Assembly (NCBI RefSeq): GCF_010092985.1 | Contig: NZ_CP048106.1 | Coordinates: 3,100,001-3,164,000, forward strand | Origin: Pontibacter pudoricolor | GTDB taxonomy: Bacteria; Bacteroidota; Bacteroidia; Cytophagales; Hymenobacteraceae | DNA length: 64,000 bases | Direction: 5' to 3' | Shown here: positions 35,575 through 45,212 of the stretch, piece by piece | Position numbering within the stretch: position 1 is the stretch's first letter | How the letters are laid out: the number at the start of each line of letters is the position of its first letter | Made by a program: the position numbers and the translations under genes | The notes under the pieces: model-generated | What the model was told of the DNA's origin: nothing | The model's database searches: none | What the model saw: only the letters and a program-made list of their open reading frames with translations

Positions 35575-37020
35575 GTGCAGCACATACATAACTATATAAA
35601 CGGCGAGTTGGTAATGCCTGTGGCCGGGCAGTACATCGACAACTATAACCCGGCGCTTGGCGAAGTGTATTCTCTGATTCCGGATTCGGATGAGCAGGAT
35701 GTGGAGCAGGCGGTGCAGGCTGCGTTGGCAGCTTTCCCGGCGTGGTCTAAAACGCCGGCCGAAAAACGTGGACAGATACTGATGCGCATTGCTGACCTGA
35801 TAGACCAGAACCTGGACCAACTGGCCGAAGCTGAATCTGTGGACAATGGCAAACCGCTGAAACTGGCTAAGTCGGTGGATATACCACGGGCCAGCAGCAA
35901 CATGCGCTTTTATGGTACAGCCATTCAGCATTTTGCTTCGGAAGCGCATTACATGGAAGGCACCGATGCCATCAACTATACCGTGCGTCATCCGCATGGC
36001 GTAGTAGGCTGCATTTCTCCCTGGAACCTGCCTTTATACCTGTTCACCTGGAAGATCGCTCCTGCCCTGGCAGCAGGAAATTGCGTGGTAGCCAAGCCAT
36101 CAGAAGTAACTCCCATGACGGCTTTCCTGTTATCAGAAATCTGTATAGAAGCTGGTTTACCGGCTGGTGTGCTGAACATCGTGCATGGTTACGGTCATAA
36201 GGTTGGCGCTGCCATGACGACTCACCCTAAAGTTCCGGTTATCTCGTTTACAGGAGGCACTGCAACAGGCAAAACTATAGCTGCAACAGCGTCTCCGATG
36301 TTCAAGAAACTGTCACTTGAGTTAGGTGGCAAGAACCCGAACATCATCTTCGCGGACTGCGACTTTAACAATGCACTGCATACAACTATACACTCGTCGT
36401 TTGCCAACCAGGGACAGATATGCCTGTGCGGTTCCCGCATTTTTATTGAACGCCCAATCTATGAGAAGTTTCGGGATGCATTTGTAGAGAAGGTGAGAAC
36501 CATGAAAGTGGGCGACCCGATGGAAGAAGGCTCTAAACTTGGAGCGGTTGTATCGGAGCAGCACATGCAAAAGGTGCTTTCTTACATAGAGCTGGCCAAA
36601 CAGGAAGGCGGAACCATACTTACCGGAGGAGAACAAGTACAGGTAGATGGCCGCTGCAAGAACGGCTGGTTTATAGCCCCGACTATAGTTGAAGGCCTGC
36701 CTTACAACTGCCGCACCAATACCGAAGAGATATTCGGACCGGTAGTTACGCTCATGCCTTTTGACTCGGAAGAAGAAGTGATCCAATACGCCAACTGTAC
36801 CGACTACGGCCTTGCTGCTACTATCTGGACAAACAATTTACAACGGGCCCACCACGTAGCACACCAGGTTCATTCCGGCATCGTCTGGATCAACACCTGG
36901 CTTCTGCGCGATTTACGTACACCGTTCGGCGGCATGAAAAACTCCGGCGTTGGCCGTGAAGGTGGTTTTGAAGCACTCCGTTTCTTTACCGAGCCTCAGA
37001 ATATCTGTGTGAAGTTGTAG
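35575..37020 (+). CDS. Aldehyde dehydrogenase, probable 2-aminomuconic 6-semialdehyde dehydrogenase
   Basis: This 481-residue NAD-dependent ALDH resembles the ALDH8A1/DmpC group. Motifs are ISPWNLPLYLFTWKIAPALAAGN, the Glu in LELGGKNPN and the catalytic Cys in NQGQICLCGSR. NTEEIFGPVVTLMPF and TPFGGMKNSGVGREGG follow. Acting on the product of the nearby ACMSD would give 2-aminomuconate, completing the local pathway; this is inferred from context. The start is GTG (VQHIHNYINGEL), directly after an AT-rich repeat. The deaminase for the next step is not in the window. Confidence 0.9.
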   Translation: MQHIHNYINGELVMPVAGQYIDNYNPALGEVYSLIPDSDEQDVEQAVQAALAAFPAWSKTPAEKRGQILMRIADLIDQNLDQLAEAESVDNGKPLKLAKSVDIPRASSNMRFYGTAIQHFASEAHYMEGTDAINYTVRHPHGVVGCISPWNLPLYLFTWKIAPALAAGNCVVAKPSEVTPMTAFLLSEICIEAGLPAGVLNIVHGYGHKVGAAMTTHPKVPVISFTGGTATGKTIAATASPMFKKLSLELGGKNPNIIFADCDFNNALHTTIHSSFANQGQICLCGSRIFIERPIYEKFRDAFVEKVRTMKVGDPMEEGSKLGAVVSEQHMQKVLSYIELAKQEGGTILTGGEQVQVDGRCKNGWFIAPTIVEGLPYNCRTNTEEIFGPVVTLMPFDSEEEVIQYANCTDYGLAATIWTNNLQRAHHVAHQVHSGIVWINTWLLRDLRTPFGGMKNSGVGREGGFEALRFFTEPQNICVKL

Positions 37021-37203
37021 AAAGCAGTCTTGCCATCTAGCCCGGCAAGTTTCAGATTGAAAAAGTATAAGTTCTAATTTAAAAAAGCACACCCCACAAA
37101 ACTCACACATAACAAGTTAATTTTCAACAGAATACCTCCAAAACTCCGTACACTCTCCTGGCTGGCTACAATGAAAAGAGACTCTTTTTTGTGGAGTTTT
37201 ACC

Positions 37204-37211
37204 TAACTTTG
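37204..37211 (+). promoter_or_regulatory. Candidate -7 box for the ClC channel gene
   Basis: TAACTTTG fits TAnnTTTG and is preceded by TTTTTTG, but at only 12 bases. The start codon lies about 84 bases downstream. Confidence 0.3.
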
Positions 37212-37294
37212 TGCCCGCAAAGCAGGGAAACACCTTGTAATTGCACTGCATCTTCCTGCAAAACGTGCAGGCATTTAAGTATAGCAATAGTAAA

Positions 37295-39169
37295 ATGACG
37301 ACCAAAAACTTAAACAACGGCATTCCTATCTCTGTCTCTCTGGCACCCACGTTGCAATCTGAAAACATTGGCCCGAGAATAACACAGGACAAAAAAAGGC
37401 TGCTGTATATTTCTGTTCTGGCGGTTCTCACAGCAGCCTGCATCAGCGTAATCGCAAAATTCCTGATCTACCTGATCGATCTCATCAGCAATATTGCCTT
37501 CTTCGGGGAGTTTTCGGTAGAGTACATGAACCCGGCTGATAATAATTTAGGGCTCTGGGTAATTGTAATACCGGCTATTGGTGGTCTTATAGTTGGTTTT
37601 ATGGCACTTTACGGCTCTAAAGCCATCCGCGGGCACGGCATTCCGGAAGCTATGGAGCAGGTATTAACCAACCAAAGCAAAATAAACCCTGCTATAACTT
37701 ATCTAAAGCCCTTGTCTTCAGCTATTGCTATCGGCACGGGCGGGCCGTTTGGTGCCGAAGGCCCTATTATAGCTACTGGTGGGGCACTGGGTTCCACCTT
37801 TGGCCAGATCCTGAAAATTACGCATAACGAACGCAAAATATTATTGGCTGCCGGTGCCACGGCAGGTATGTCAGCTATTTTCGGAACGCCGATCGCTGCT
37901 ATTTTCCTGGCTATCGAGCTGTTGTTATTCGAGTTTTCGCCACGTTCCATTATTCCGGTAGCGCTGGCCTGTATTACTGGCGCGGCCGGGCATCATTTAC
38001 TATTTGAGACCGGTCCTGTTTTCCCGATGGCTGATATGGTAGCTGTACCGAGTAATGTCGCGCTTGCCTTTTATAGCATCATCGGTATCCTGATCGGTCT
38101 GCTCTCTGTTCTCACAACAAAAATTGTGTATTGGGTAGAGGACATGTTCGAGAAACTACCGATACACTGGATGTGGTGGCCTGCCATGGGTGGCCTGGCT
38201 GTTGGCTTAGTAGGTTACTTTGCCCCACGCACCTTAGGCGTTGGCTACAGCAACATCACCGACTTACTCTCCGGCAGCATGACCATGCAGGTAGTATTAT
38301 CACTGTGCCTGTTTAAGTTTTTATCCTGGGCTATTGCGCTGGGTAGCGGAACATCGGGCGGAACGCTGGCACCTTTGCTAACTATAGGTGGGGCAATCGG
38401 CGCACTTATAGGGAGCGTTATCCTTTACTTTTTCCCGGAATCAGGTATCACGCTTCCGCTTGCTGCCTTAATAGGTATGTCTGCTATGTTTGCAGGTGCT
38501 TCCAGGGCTTTGCTTACTTCCATCATCTTTGCCTTAGAAGCCACATCGCAGGCAAATGCATTGCTTCCTTTACTGGCCTCCTGCGCCGGCTCTTACCTGG
38601 TTTCCTTTTTTGTGATGGAGAACACCATTATGACAGAGAAGATTGCCCGCCGAGGCGTTAAAACACCACATTCTTATGAGCCGGACATACTGGAGAAAAT
38701 TACGGTAGAGCAGATGATAACCTCCGAAGGACTGGTGCTAAGCGATGATAACAGTATTGGAGAAGTGCGGGAGTGGCTACAGAAAGAAAATTACAACAGC
38801 AACTATTTCATTATCTCTAACAATACCGGCGAGTTTAAAGGTATCCTGAGTTCGTCTAATTTATTCAGTAACCATCATAGCCCCGAAAGTAAGCTGGGCA
38901 CCCTCGTAAAACGCAAACATATTTCTGTTGCCGTTGATAACAGCCTGCGCACAGCCGTAGAAATGATGGCCAGCGAGAATATTGATGTGCTGCCTGTCGT
39001 TTCGAGAGATAATAACAATATCGTTGGTATTTTATCTTACAGGGATATTATAAGCGCTTACAAGCACGGTTTGGCAGACCACGAGCAAACTCAACCGAAT
39101 ATTTCGCTGGGCAGAAAAGGCCTTAAAATATTGTTGCGTGGAAATAAGTTATTCAATCCTAAAAAATAA
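37295..39169 (+). CDS. ClC-family chloride channel/antiporter with CBS domains
   Basis: The chosen ATG gives 624 residues. The first ~450 form the ClC membrane fold with the selectivity motifs GTGGPFGAEGPIIATGG (GxxGPxxAEGP), GSGTSGGTLAPLLTIGG and GMSAMFAGASRALLTSIIFALE. The Glu in AEGP is the gating/proton Glu of the family. Two CBS domains follow (about residues 480-600) and would regulate it by nucleotide binding. Whether it is a channel or a Cl-/H+ exchanger cannot be told. A possible longer start lies 54 bases upstream. Confidence 0.92.
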   Translation: MTTKNLNNGIPISVSLAPTLQSENIGPRITQDKKRLLYISVLAVLTAACISVIAKFLIYLIDLISNIAFFGEFSVEYMNPADNNLGLWVIVIPAIGGLIVGFMALYGSKAIRGHGIPEAMEQVLTNQSKINPAITYLKPLSSAIAIGTGGPFGAEGPIIATGGALGSTFGQILKITHNERKILLAAGATAGMSAIFGTPIAAIFLAIELLLFEFSPRSIIPVALACITGAAGHHLLFETGPVFPMADMVAVPSNVALAFYSIIGILIGLLSVLTTKIVYWVEDMFEKLPIHWMWWPAMGGLAVGLVGYFAPRTLGVGYSNITDLLSGSMTMQVVLSLCLFKFLSWAIALGSGTSGGTLAPLLTIGGAIGALIGSVILYFFPESGITLPLAALIGMSAMFAGASRALLTSIIFALEATSQANALLPLLASCAGSYLVSFFVMENTIMTEKIARRGVKTPHSYEPDILEKITVEQMITSEGLVLSDDNSIGEVREWLQKENYNSNYFIISNNTGEFKGILSSSNLFSNHHSPESKLGTLVKRKHISVAVDNSLRTAVEMMASENIDVLPVVSRDNNNIVGILSYRDIISAYKHGLADHEQTQPNISLGRKGLKILLRGNKLFNPKK

Positions 39170-39373
39170 GAGAATTTAGCCAGTGCTGGGAGCATAGCAC
39201 ATAGCCGGATTATCATTACTCTGTTTTATACCTATAACTGTCCTTAAAAAAACCACTAATAAATGCACAGCTTGGCGTAAAGAGTAAAGAAGAGTAGCAG
39301 ATTGTCCCATATGTTTATGCCTTTCTTTTTCAGGAGCGTACTGTATATAGAACAGTATCTTCCTGATTGACAG

Positions 39374-40240
39374 ATGGCAAACCGCGCACGGACAGCTGTA
39401 CTCCCATATATACTTTCTGAACTGAATGAGAGTGAGGAAAGCCTGCGGGCACAAGGCATAGAGGCAGAAACATTGCTTGCCATCTATAACGACTATATTG
39501 GCCGCGTAGCTGAGCTGAAAACTATTGCCACCTTCGTAACGGATACCCTGTTGCGCCATAAAGATGTGCATGCGGTGCGTTACAGGATAAAGGAGCCACT
39601 GCACCTGCTCAAAAAGATTATCCGGAAAAAGCAGGAATACCCCAGCCGCTACCTAAATGCAGCCAACTATACGATTTACATAAACGACCTGGCCGGCGTA
39701 CGTATACTGCACCTCTCCAAACAATCGTGTCACAACATAGCCAACTATATACAGCAAAACTGGGAGCTGAAGCGGGAGCCGTATGCTTATGTAAAAGAAG
39801 GAGACACGCATGACGCAAAGCAATTCAGCGCCCTGAACTATAAGGTTATGATGAACAGCCGGGGATATAAAGCACAGCACTACATTATTAAAGTACAGGC
39901 CACCCGGCAACTATATTTTATTGAGATACAGGTTAAAACGTTGTTTGAAGAAGGCTGGAGCGAGATTGACCACTGCATCCGGTACCCCGACCATGAGCCA
40001 AACGAGCTGCTGAACAGACTTCTCTGGTTACTAAACCAATCAACGTCTAACGCCGATATGCTTGCAACACAAATGCAGGCACTCGCCAACGAACTGCACA
40101 ACTATCAGCAAGGCCACAAAACAGGAGCAAAAGTAACAGTATCGCAGCTGCACAGCCACATCGATGACCTCCCCGTTGATCAACAGGAAAAACAGTACCT
40201 CTATGCCTGCCTGGCTAAACTGACAGGTAGCGAACTATAG
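39374..40240 (+). CDS. RelA/SpoT-domain small alarmone synthetase
   Basis: This 288-residue protein has only the (p)ppGpp synthetase fold, with no hydrolase, TGS or ACT domain. Motifs are RIKEPLHLLKK (71-81), DLAGVRIL (105-112), RGYKAQHY (163-170), EIQVKT (184-189) and the acidic WSEIDH (195-200). The synthetase would transfer pyrophosphate from ATP to GDP or GTP. It may respond to transcription rather than to the ribosome, as other small synthetases do. The stop codon is the TAG of CTATAG. The next gene converges with it, 4 bases away. Confidence 0.87.
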   Translation: MANRARTAVLPYILSELNESEESLRAQGIEAETLLAIYNDYIGRVAELKTIATFVTDTLLRHKDVHAVRYRIKEPLHLLKKIIRKKQEYPSRYLNAANYTIYINDLAGVRILHLSKQSCHNIANYIQQNWELKREPYAYVKEGDTHDAKQFSALNYKVMMNSRGYKAQHYIIKVQATRQLYFIEIQVKTLFEEGWSEIDHCIRYPDHEPNELLNRLLWLLNQSTSNADMLATQMQALANELHNYQQGHKTGAKVTVSQLHSHIDDLPVDQQEKQYLYACLAKLTGSEL

Positions 40241-40244
40241 TTAT

Positions 40245-41036
40245 CTATTTTGTATCGGGCACCAGGTTATGGGCTACCAGTTTCCATTTTCCATCCAGCA
40301 TTTTCCAGACTTTAAGGTAATGGCCCGTTGTTCCATTTTGTGTGTAGCTGCCATAGGTATAAGCCATGTCCCCAGCAGGCGAAAGCTCATGCCCAAGGTT
40401 AGTGTAAACTATAGTTGATTCTTGTTCTACTGGTGTGTCTTTATATCTGTATGGATATTCGCCGTGCCGGTAAATCAGTGTTTCAGCGTAGTATGGCTGT
40501 ACTTTTTGAACATCCAAAGTCAGCAGATCCTTCTCTGAGCCTTTACCTATAGTTTCTTTTACCGCTGGAGCAGGCTGGTATTTTTCTGGCTTTATCAGAT
40601 CCGGTGAAAATGAATTCCCCATATCAATTGCCGCTTTCCAGTTCCCGTCTGGTTGCTTGCGCCAAACCGATAAGTAGAAACCGGCACCGGCTGGCTTTTC
40701 GTCTTCGGGGTTAGCCTTAAATTCATAAGGTCCGGTAGTATAGCCCCAATCCAGCGAACCAGAAATGTCGGAGAAGGCAGGATACCAGGTAAGCAGCGCT
40801 TTGCTTGCGGGAGCTTCGGAGTGCAGCTTTTTGCCGTTGGTTGGCGTTGGCGCGAATACAATTCCGTCGTCAGCCATATTATCCACAAAAGCTTTATGAA
40901 ATCCTTTCTTAAGAGAGGCGGCAGCAAAGTTGCGTTCGGCGTTGGCTAGGCTTTCAAGTGCTTTGTCGCGGGTAGTGTTGGTAGCCTGCAAAGCGCATAG
41001 CAGCAGTGGAAGCATGAGCAGCATCGTGATTTTCAT
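40245..41036 (-). CDS. Secreted protein with two NTF2/SnoaL-like domains
   Basis: This 263-residue protein has a signal peptide (ending LLLCALQA) and two repeats of about 115 residues. Each ends in a Trp/Asp-rich SnoaL-like strand pair (YLSVWRKQPDGNWKAAIDMG and YLKVWKMLDGKWKLVAHNLV). The first repeat starts ANAERNFAAASLKKGFHKAF, which fits DUF4440/NTF2-like proteins. No catalytic residues are obvious. The protein is periplasmic or lipoprotein-like, and its function is unknown. Confidence 0.82.
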   Translation of the reverse strand: MKITMLLMLPLLLCALQATNTTRDKALESLANAERNFAAASLKKGFHKAFVDNMADDGIVFAPTPTNGKKLHSEAPASKALLTWYPAFSDISGSLDWGYTTGPYEFKANPEDEKPAGAGFYLSVWRKQPDGNWKAAIDMGNSFSPDLIKPEKYQPAPAVKETIGKGSEKDLLTLDVQKVQPYYAETLIYRHGEYPYRYKDTPVEQESTIVYTNLGHELSPAGDMAYTYGSYTQNGTTGHYLKVWKMLDGKWKLVAHNLVPDTK

Positions 41037-41165
41037 AGTTTTATAGTTTGAGTGCGGAACAGAGGGATAAATATAGTTGTTAATTCAAAAATAAAACCCT
41101 GTTAACTCATTAAAATTTAACCACTTACTATTTGGCAACAACAATACTGTAATCCACTTAAACGA

Positions 41166-41195
41166 AAAAGGCCCGCCGTTTCCGGCAGGCCTTTT
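41166..41195. terminator. Terminator downstream of the DPP-IV gene
   Basis: AAAGGCC(C)GCC and GGC(A)GGCCTTT form the stem with a 6-base loop and A/T runs on both sides. A CTATAG site follows immediately. Confidence 0.8.
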
Positions 41196-41215
41196 AACTA
41201 TAGTTTATAATCTAC

Positions 41216-43453
41216 TTACTGGTTTTGCTTCCCGTCAGCTGGGTTGATAAGCTTACGCTCCAGGAAGTCCGTCATCATCGTGAAGCGGTGCAGCGAAGTT
41301 ACACCACCACCCACGCCGTGGTTACGGTTCGGGTAGTAGAAGCTTTCGAACTGCTTGTTGGCACTGATCAGGGCATCCTGCATCGCTACAGCATTCTGGA
41401 AGTGTACGTTGTCATCTCCTGTACCGTGGATCAATAAAAGTTCGCCTTGTAGCTTATCGGCAAAGAACAGCGGTGAGTTATCGTCGTAACCGGCGGCATT
41501 CTCCTGCGGCGTTTTCAGAAAGCGCTCCGTGTAGATCGTATCATAATATCTCCAGTTGGTAACAGGCGCTACTGAAATACCGGCCGCAAACACACCGTTG
41601 CCTTTGGTTAAGCCCAGTAACGTCATATAGCCACCATAGCTATGGCCCCAGATACCGATGCGGTTCTTGTCTACATACGACTGGTTGCCCAGCCATTTCG
41701 CAGCTTCAATCTGGTCTTCTATTTCGTATTTACCCAGGTTAGCGTAGGTTGTTTTCTTAAATTCAGCGCCACGGGCACCCGTGCCACGGTTATCCACGCT
41801 TACCACGATCATTCCTTTGCTTGCCAGCACCTGGTACCACAGGTAGTTTGTACCACCCCAGCTGTTAGTTACTGTCTGTGAGCCTGGACCACCATACACA
41901 AACATCAGTACCGGGTACTTTTTGTTCGGGTCAAAATCCGTTGGTTTAATCATCCAGCCGTTCAGTTGTGTGCCGTCAGCAGTCTTCATGGTAAAGAATT
42001 CCTGCTTGGCGATGTTAAACTGGTCCAGTGTGTTTTTCAGCTTCTGGTTATCTTCCAGCATCTTTATCAGCTTGCCATCTTTGGCTGTATGCAGCGCAAC
42101 AACAGGCACCTGGTTGGCAGCAGAGCTATAGTCCAGGAAATATTTAAAGTCGTTGCTCAGGTTTACGCGGTGCGTACCGGCAGTAGTAGTCAGGCGCTTT
42201 TTGTTTTTGCCTTTGCTGCTGATGCTGTACAGGTGGCGCTCCAATGGCGAAACTTCAGTAGACATATAATACAGGCGATCGTTTTTCTCGTCGTAGCCTT
42301 CGTAGCTGCTTACTTCCCAGTTACCATTCGTGATCTGGCGCACCAGTTTACCGTTCATGTTGTACAGATACAGGTGGTTAAAACCTTTCACTTCAGAACT
42401 ATGAATAAAGTGCTTGCCATCTTTCAGGTAAGTCAGGTCGTCTGTAATGTCAATGTAAGCCTTGTCGGTTTCTTTCAGTACTACATCGGCTTTACCGGTT
42501 GTAGCGTTTGCATGCAGTATCTCCAGGGTGTTCTGCAGGCGGTTCATTTTCTGAATAGACAGCAGGTTGGGGTTGTTTGTCCATTTAATGCGCGGAATAT
42601 AGATATCGGTTTCATTGCCGGTATCCATCTTTATAGTTTTAGCGCTGGCCACATCATACACCGATACGTTGACTTTAGAGTTAGCCTCGCCTGGTTTCGG
42701 GTATTTAAATTTGTAGTCCTGTGGGTATAGTTCGCCCCACATCTGCATGTTAAACTCCGGTACGTTGGTCTCATCAAATGTATAGAACGCGATCTTTTTA
42801 CCATCCGGCGACCAGTGGAAGCCCTGCGCAAAAGAGAATTCTTCTTCGTAAACCCAGTCCGCAGAACCGTTAATGATGGAATTAAATTTACCATCGGTAG
42901 TGATCTGCGTCTCCTTCATGTTGCTTAAGTCGGTCACAAACATGTTGTTGTCGCGGGCAAAGGCAACACGCTTTGCATCCGGCGAGAAAGTAGCGTATAG
43001 TTGCTTGCCTCCGTTGCTTAGCTTGGTCAGTTTTTTAGAAGCAATGTCGTAGATATAGAACTCGGCTTTAGAGGAACGGCGGTAGATCTGCTCGGTGTCG
43101 GTAGAGAAAAGCACCTTCTGCTCATCAGAAGAGAACGTATAGTTATCGAACTTAATTGGTGTGCTGCTTCCTTCGGGCTTCAGGTTTTCGCCTTCTATAA
43201 TAGTGCTTACCGGTTTGCCTGTGGTTACATCATACTTTACAATATCGGCAACCTTGTTCTTCTCGTCTGCCACGGTAGAACTATAGTACTGGCCGTCTTT
43301 CATCCAGTTTACACCATATACCGACTGGGTTCTGAATGTACCTTTGCGGTAGATATCTTCCAGGGTGATGTCTTTTTTCTGCTGCGCCTGCGCCACAAAA
43401 GCGAAGCAAAGCAACATAGCAGCCAAAAGGTTTGATCTGAGTTTGATATGCAT
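41216..43453 (-). CDS. Dipeptidyl peptidase IV (S9B serine peptidase)
   Basis: DPP-IV removes X-Pro or X-Ala dipeptides from peptide N-termini in the periplasm. The 745-residue protein has a signal peptide (ending FVAQAQ), an N-terminal beta-propeller with the Glu pair motif VYEEEFSF, and a C-terminal alpha/beta-hydrolase domain from about residue 500. The catalytic triad is Ser605 in GHSYGG, Asp681 in GTGDDNVH and His712 in NRNHGV. Length is normal. It has its own terminator and probably feeds on dietary or environmental protein. Confidence 0.95.
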   Translation of the reverse strand: MHIKLRSNLLAAMLLCFAFVAQAQQKKDITLEDIYRKGTFRTQSVYGVNWMKDGQYYSSTVADEKNKVADIVKYDVTTGKPVSTIIEGENLKPEGSSTPIKFDNYTFSSDEQKVLFSTDTEQIYRRSSKAEFYIYDIASKKLTKLSNGGKQLYATFSPDAKRVAFARDNNMFVTDLSNMKETQITTDGKFNSIINGSADWVYEEEFSFAQGFHWSPDGKKIAFYTFDETNVPEFNMQMWGELYPQDYKFKYPKPGEANSKVNVSVYDVASAKTIKMDTGNETDIYIPRIKWTNNPNLLSIQKMNRLQNTLEILHANATTGKADVVLKETDKAYIDITDDLTYLKDGKHFIHSSEVKGFNHLYLYNMNGKLVRQITNGNWEVSSYEGYDEKNDRLYYMSTEVSPLERHLYSISSKGKNKKRLTTTAGTHRVNLSNDFKYFLDYSSAANQVPVVALHTAKDGKLIKMLEDNQKLKNTLDQFNIAKQEFFTMKTADGTQLNGWMIKPTDFDPNKKYPVLMFVYGGPGSQTVTNSWGGTNYLWYQVLASKGMIVVSVDNRGTGARGAEFKKTTYANLGKYEIEDQIEAAKWLGNQSYVDKNRIGIWGHSYGGYMTLLGLTKGNGVFAAGISVAPVTNWRYYDTIYTERFLKTPQENAAGYDDNSPLFFADKLQGELLLIHGTGDDNVHFQNAVAMQDALISANKQFESFYYPNRNHGVGGGVTSLHRFTMMTDFLERKLINPADGKQNQ

Positions 43454-43574
43454 GCGATTCGTATTTTTTTAGTTTAGCTCCCCTAATTTAGGTGAATAAT
43501 ATTGTTCTGCCATACTTTACAGCTAAAACCATAACCGTAACATACCTAAAGTATAACTATAGCTTGTAAAAGCA

Positions 43575-43606
43575 AAAAGCGCCTGGCCATAAGCCCTGCG
43601 CTTTTT
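43575..43606 (-). terminator. Terminator of the FadL-like porin gene
   Basis: AAAAAGCGC and GCGCTTTTT pair around a 14-base loop. A CTATAG site lies just upstream. Confidence 0.7.
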
Positions 43607-43624
43607 AAACTGGAAGTATTTTAG

Positions 43625-45190
43625 TTAAAAGTTTAATCCAACTGTAAACATTACATTGCTCTGCTCATTTTCTTGATCTATTATAGGGCTGCCTTCCCCA
43701 TTATCGAACGTGTAAGGTGAGTAGCGGCTGTTGCCGTTTGAGCGGGCATAGGCGATATCAGCATAATAGTTTTGCAGACGCACACCGGCACCAAGCGTGA
43801 AGGTGTTTATTTTCGCATCAAAAGAGCTGTTTTTGTAAGGGCTTTCGGAAATAGCATAACCGGCACGCAACCTGAACACCTCATAGCGGCCTTCTGCCCC
43901 GATTCTATAGTTCATCGCAGACTTGTAAGTATCGTTTATGCGGCTGTTCACGCCACTGAAGTAACTTCCAAAACCGCCGCCATCTTCATCTTCCGAAAAA
44001 CGCATGTTGCTATAGTCTACAAATTCTGCATCGGCAGTTATAAAGCCATACTTACCTAAAAATACAGCTACTCCGCCATTCGCGCGGAACGGTGTAGTCA
44101 AATTATAGGAAAACTCGCCTGGTAACTCAACAGCACTATAGTTGTCTTTTCCAAAATCTGTGTCTATAGTTGAGTAAAGAGATCTAGTATAGGTTTCGTT
44201 TAAGGTGTAAGCAGTAGGTGTCTGTATGCTCAAGCCGAAACGCAGTGCATCAATCGGTCTAACTATAACCCCTATTTTCAGATTTACTCCTGCACCTTCA
44301 GTGGTAAATTCATCACGCAGTTCCAAATTGTAAGTACCGTCCGATACTATTTCATCTGTTTCTTCATCTATCTTCCGAAGTCGTTCAATAAAATATCCTG
44401 ATTCGCGGAATATTCTTTCCTGCGTAAACTTCGATGATACAATGCCTATCGATGCTCCCAGATAAACTTTATCTCTAAAGCTGGTACCAAAAGCCAAGTC
44501 AATTTGGTTCTGTGAACCACGTCGTTCCAACTCTTCTATCTGGTCGATATCGCCTTCACTAAACAGCGGGTTAGCATCTAATACGGTATTACCATATATA
44601 TCTTCAAAATTTATTAAGAAAGCCCCATAAGCTAAACCTTCTAGCGAAGTAATTCCTCTATCATACTCATTATCCAGATCAGCTTCAGTACGGCCATTTA
44701 AAATTGCCTGCTCTGCAAAATAATCAACTATAGTATTGGGAGGTTGTACAGTACCATTGTAGCTGCTACGATTATTAAAGTTGTTGATCCGGGACATGCT
44801 TATACCGAAAGTAGATCCGCGCCAGTCGCCACTTTCGTTGTCGTCTTTACGGTTACTGAACACGACACCTGCCTGCGGAATGTTGATGGTAGAACGATTA
44901 TCAGGTGTATTTCGCCCGGCAAACAGGGAATTGGTGCTGTTGTTAGTAAAGCCAAGGCTCAGATTTGCCTCAGATCTGCGGAACATGCCCAGGCCAGCCG
45001 GGTTTACAGATATTGTTGAAATATCGGCGCCAAGTGCTGTTTGCGCACCGCCAATACCTTGTATGCGGGCAGAACCCTGAAGGCCAAGACGGGTGTAACG
45101 CAGGGCGTCTTCCTCGTTCTGAGCCAAAGCGGTTCCGCTCCAGCCTAGCAGTAGCGCCAGGCTGGCAGAAAATAGCTTATTCATTTTCAT
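43625..45190 (-). CDS. FadL/OmpP1-like outer membrane transporter
   Basis: This 521-residue protein has a signal peptide ending GTALAQ, then the FadL-like start YTRLGLQGSARIQGIGGAQTALGADISTISVNPAGLG. Many beta strands and a Phe C-terminus (VMFTVGLNF) support a barrel. Proteins of this group bring hydrophobic compounds across the outer membrane or act as secretion shuttles such as PorV. It is not a close match to PorV. It converges in the same direction as the neighbouring lipoprotein gene. Confidence 0.88.
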   Translation of the reverse strand: MKMNKLFSASLALLLGWSGTALAQNEEDALRYTRLGLQGSARIQGIGGAQTALGADISTISVNPAGLGMFRRSEANLSLGFTNNSTNSLFAGRNTPDNRSTINIPQAGVVFSNRKDDNESGDWRGSTFGISMSRINNFNNRSSYNGTVQPPNTIVDYFAEQAILNGRTEADLDNEYDRGITSLEGLAYGAFLINFEDIYGNTVLDANPLFSEGDIDQIEELERRGSQNQIDLAFGTSFRDKVYLGASIGIVSSKFTQERIFRESGYFIERLRKIDEETDEIVSDGTYNLELRDEFTTEGAGVNLKIGVIVRPIDALRFGLSIQTPTAYTLNETYTRSLYSTIDTDFGKDNYSAVELPGEFSYNLTTPFRANGGVAVFLGKYGFITADAEFVDYSNMRFSEDEDGGGFGSYFSGVNSRINDTYKSAMNYRIGAEGRYEVFRLRAGYAISESPYKNSSFDAKINTFTLGAGVRLQNYYADIAYARSNGNSRYSPYTFDNGEGSPIIDQENEQSNVMFTVGLNF

Positions 45191-45212
45191 GTGGTTCGTT
45201 TACTGAAAAGGG

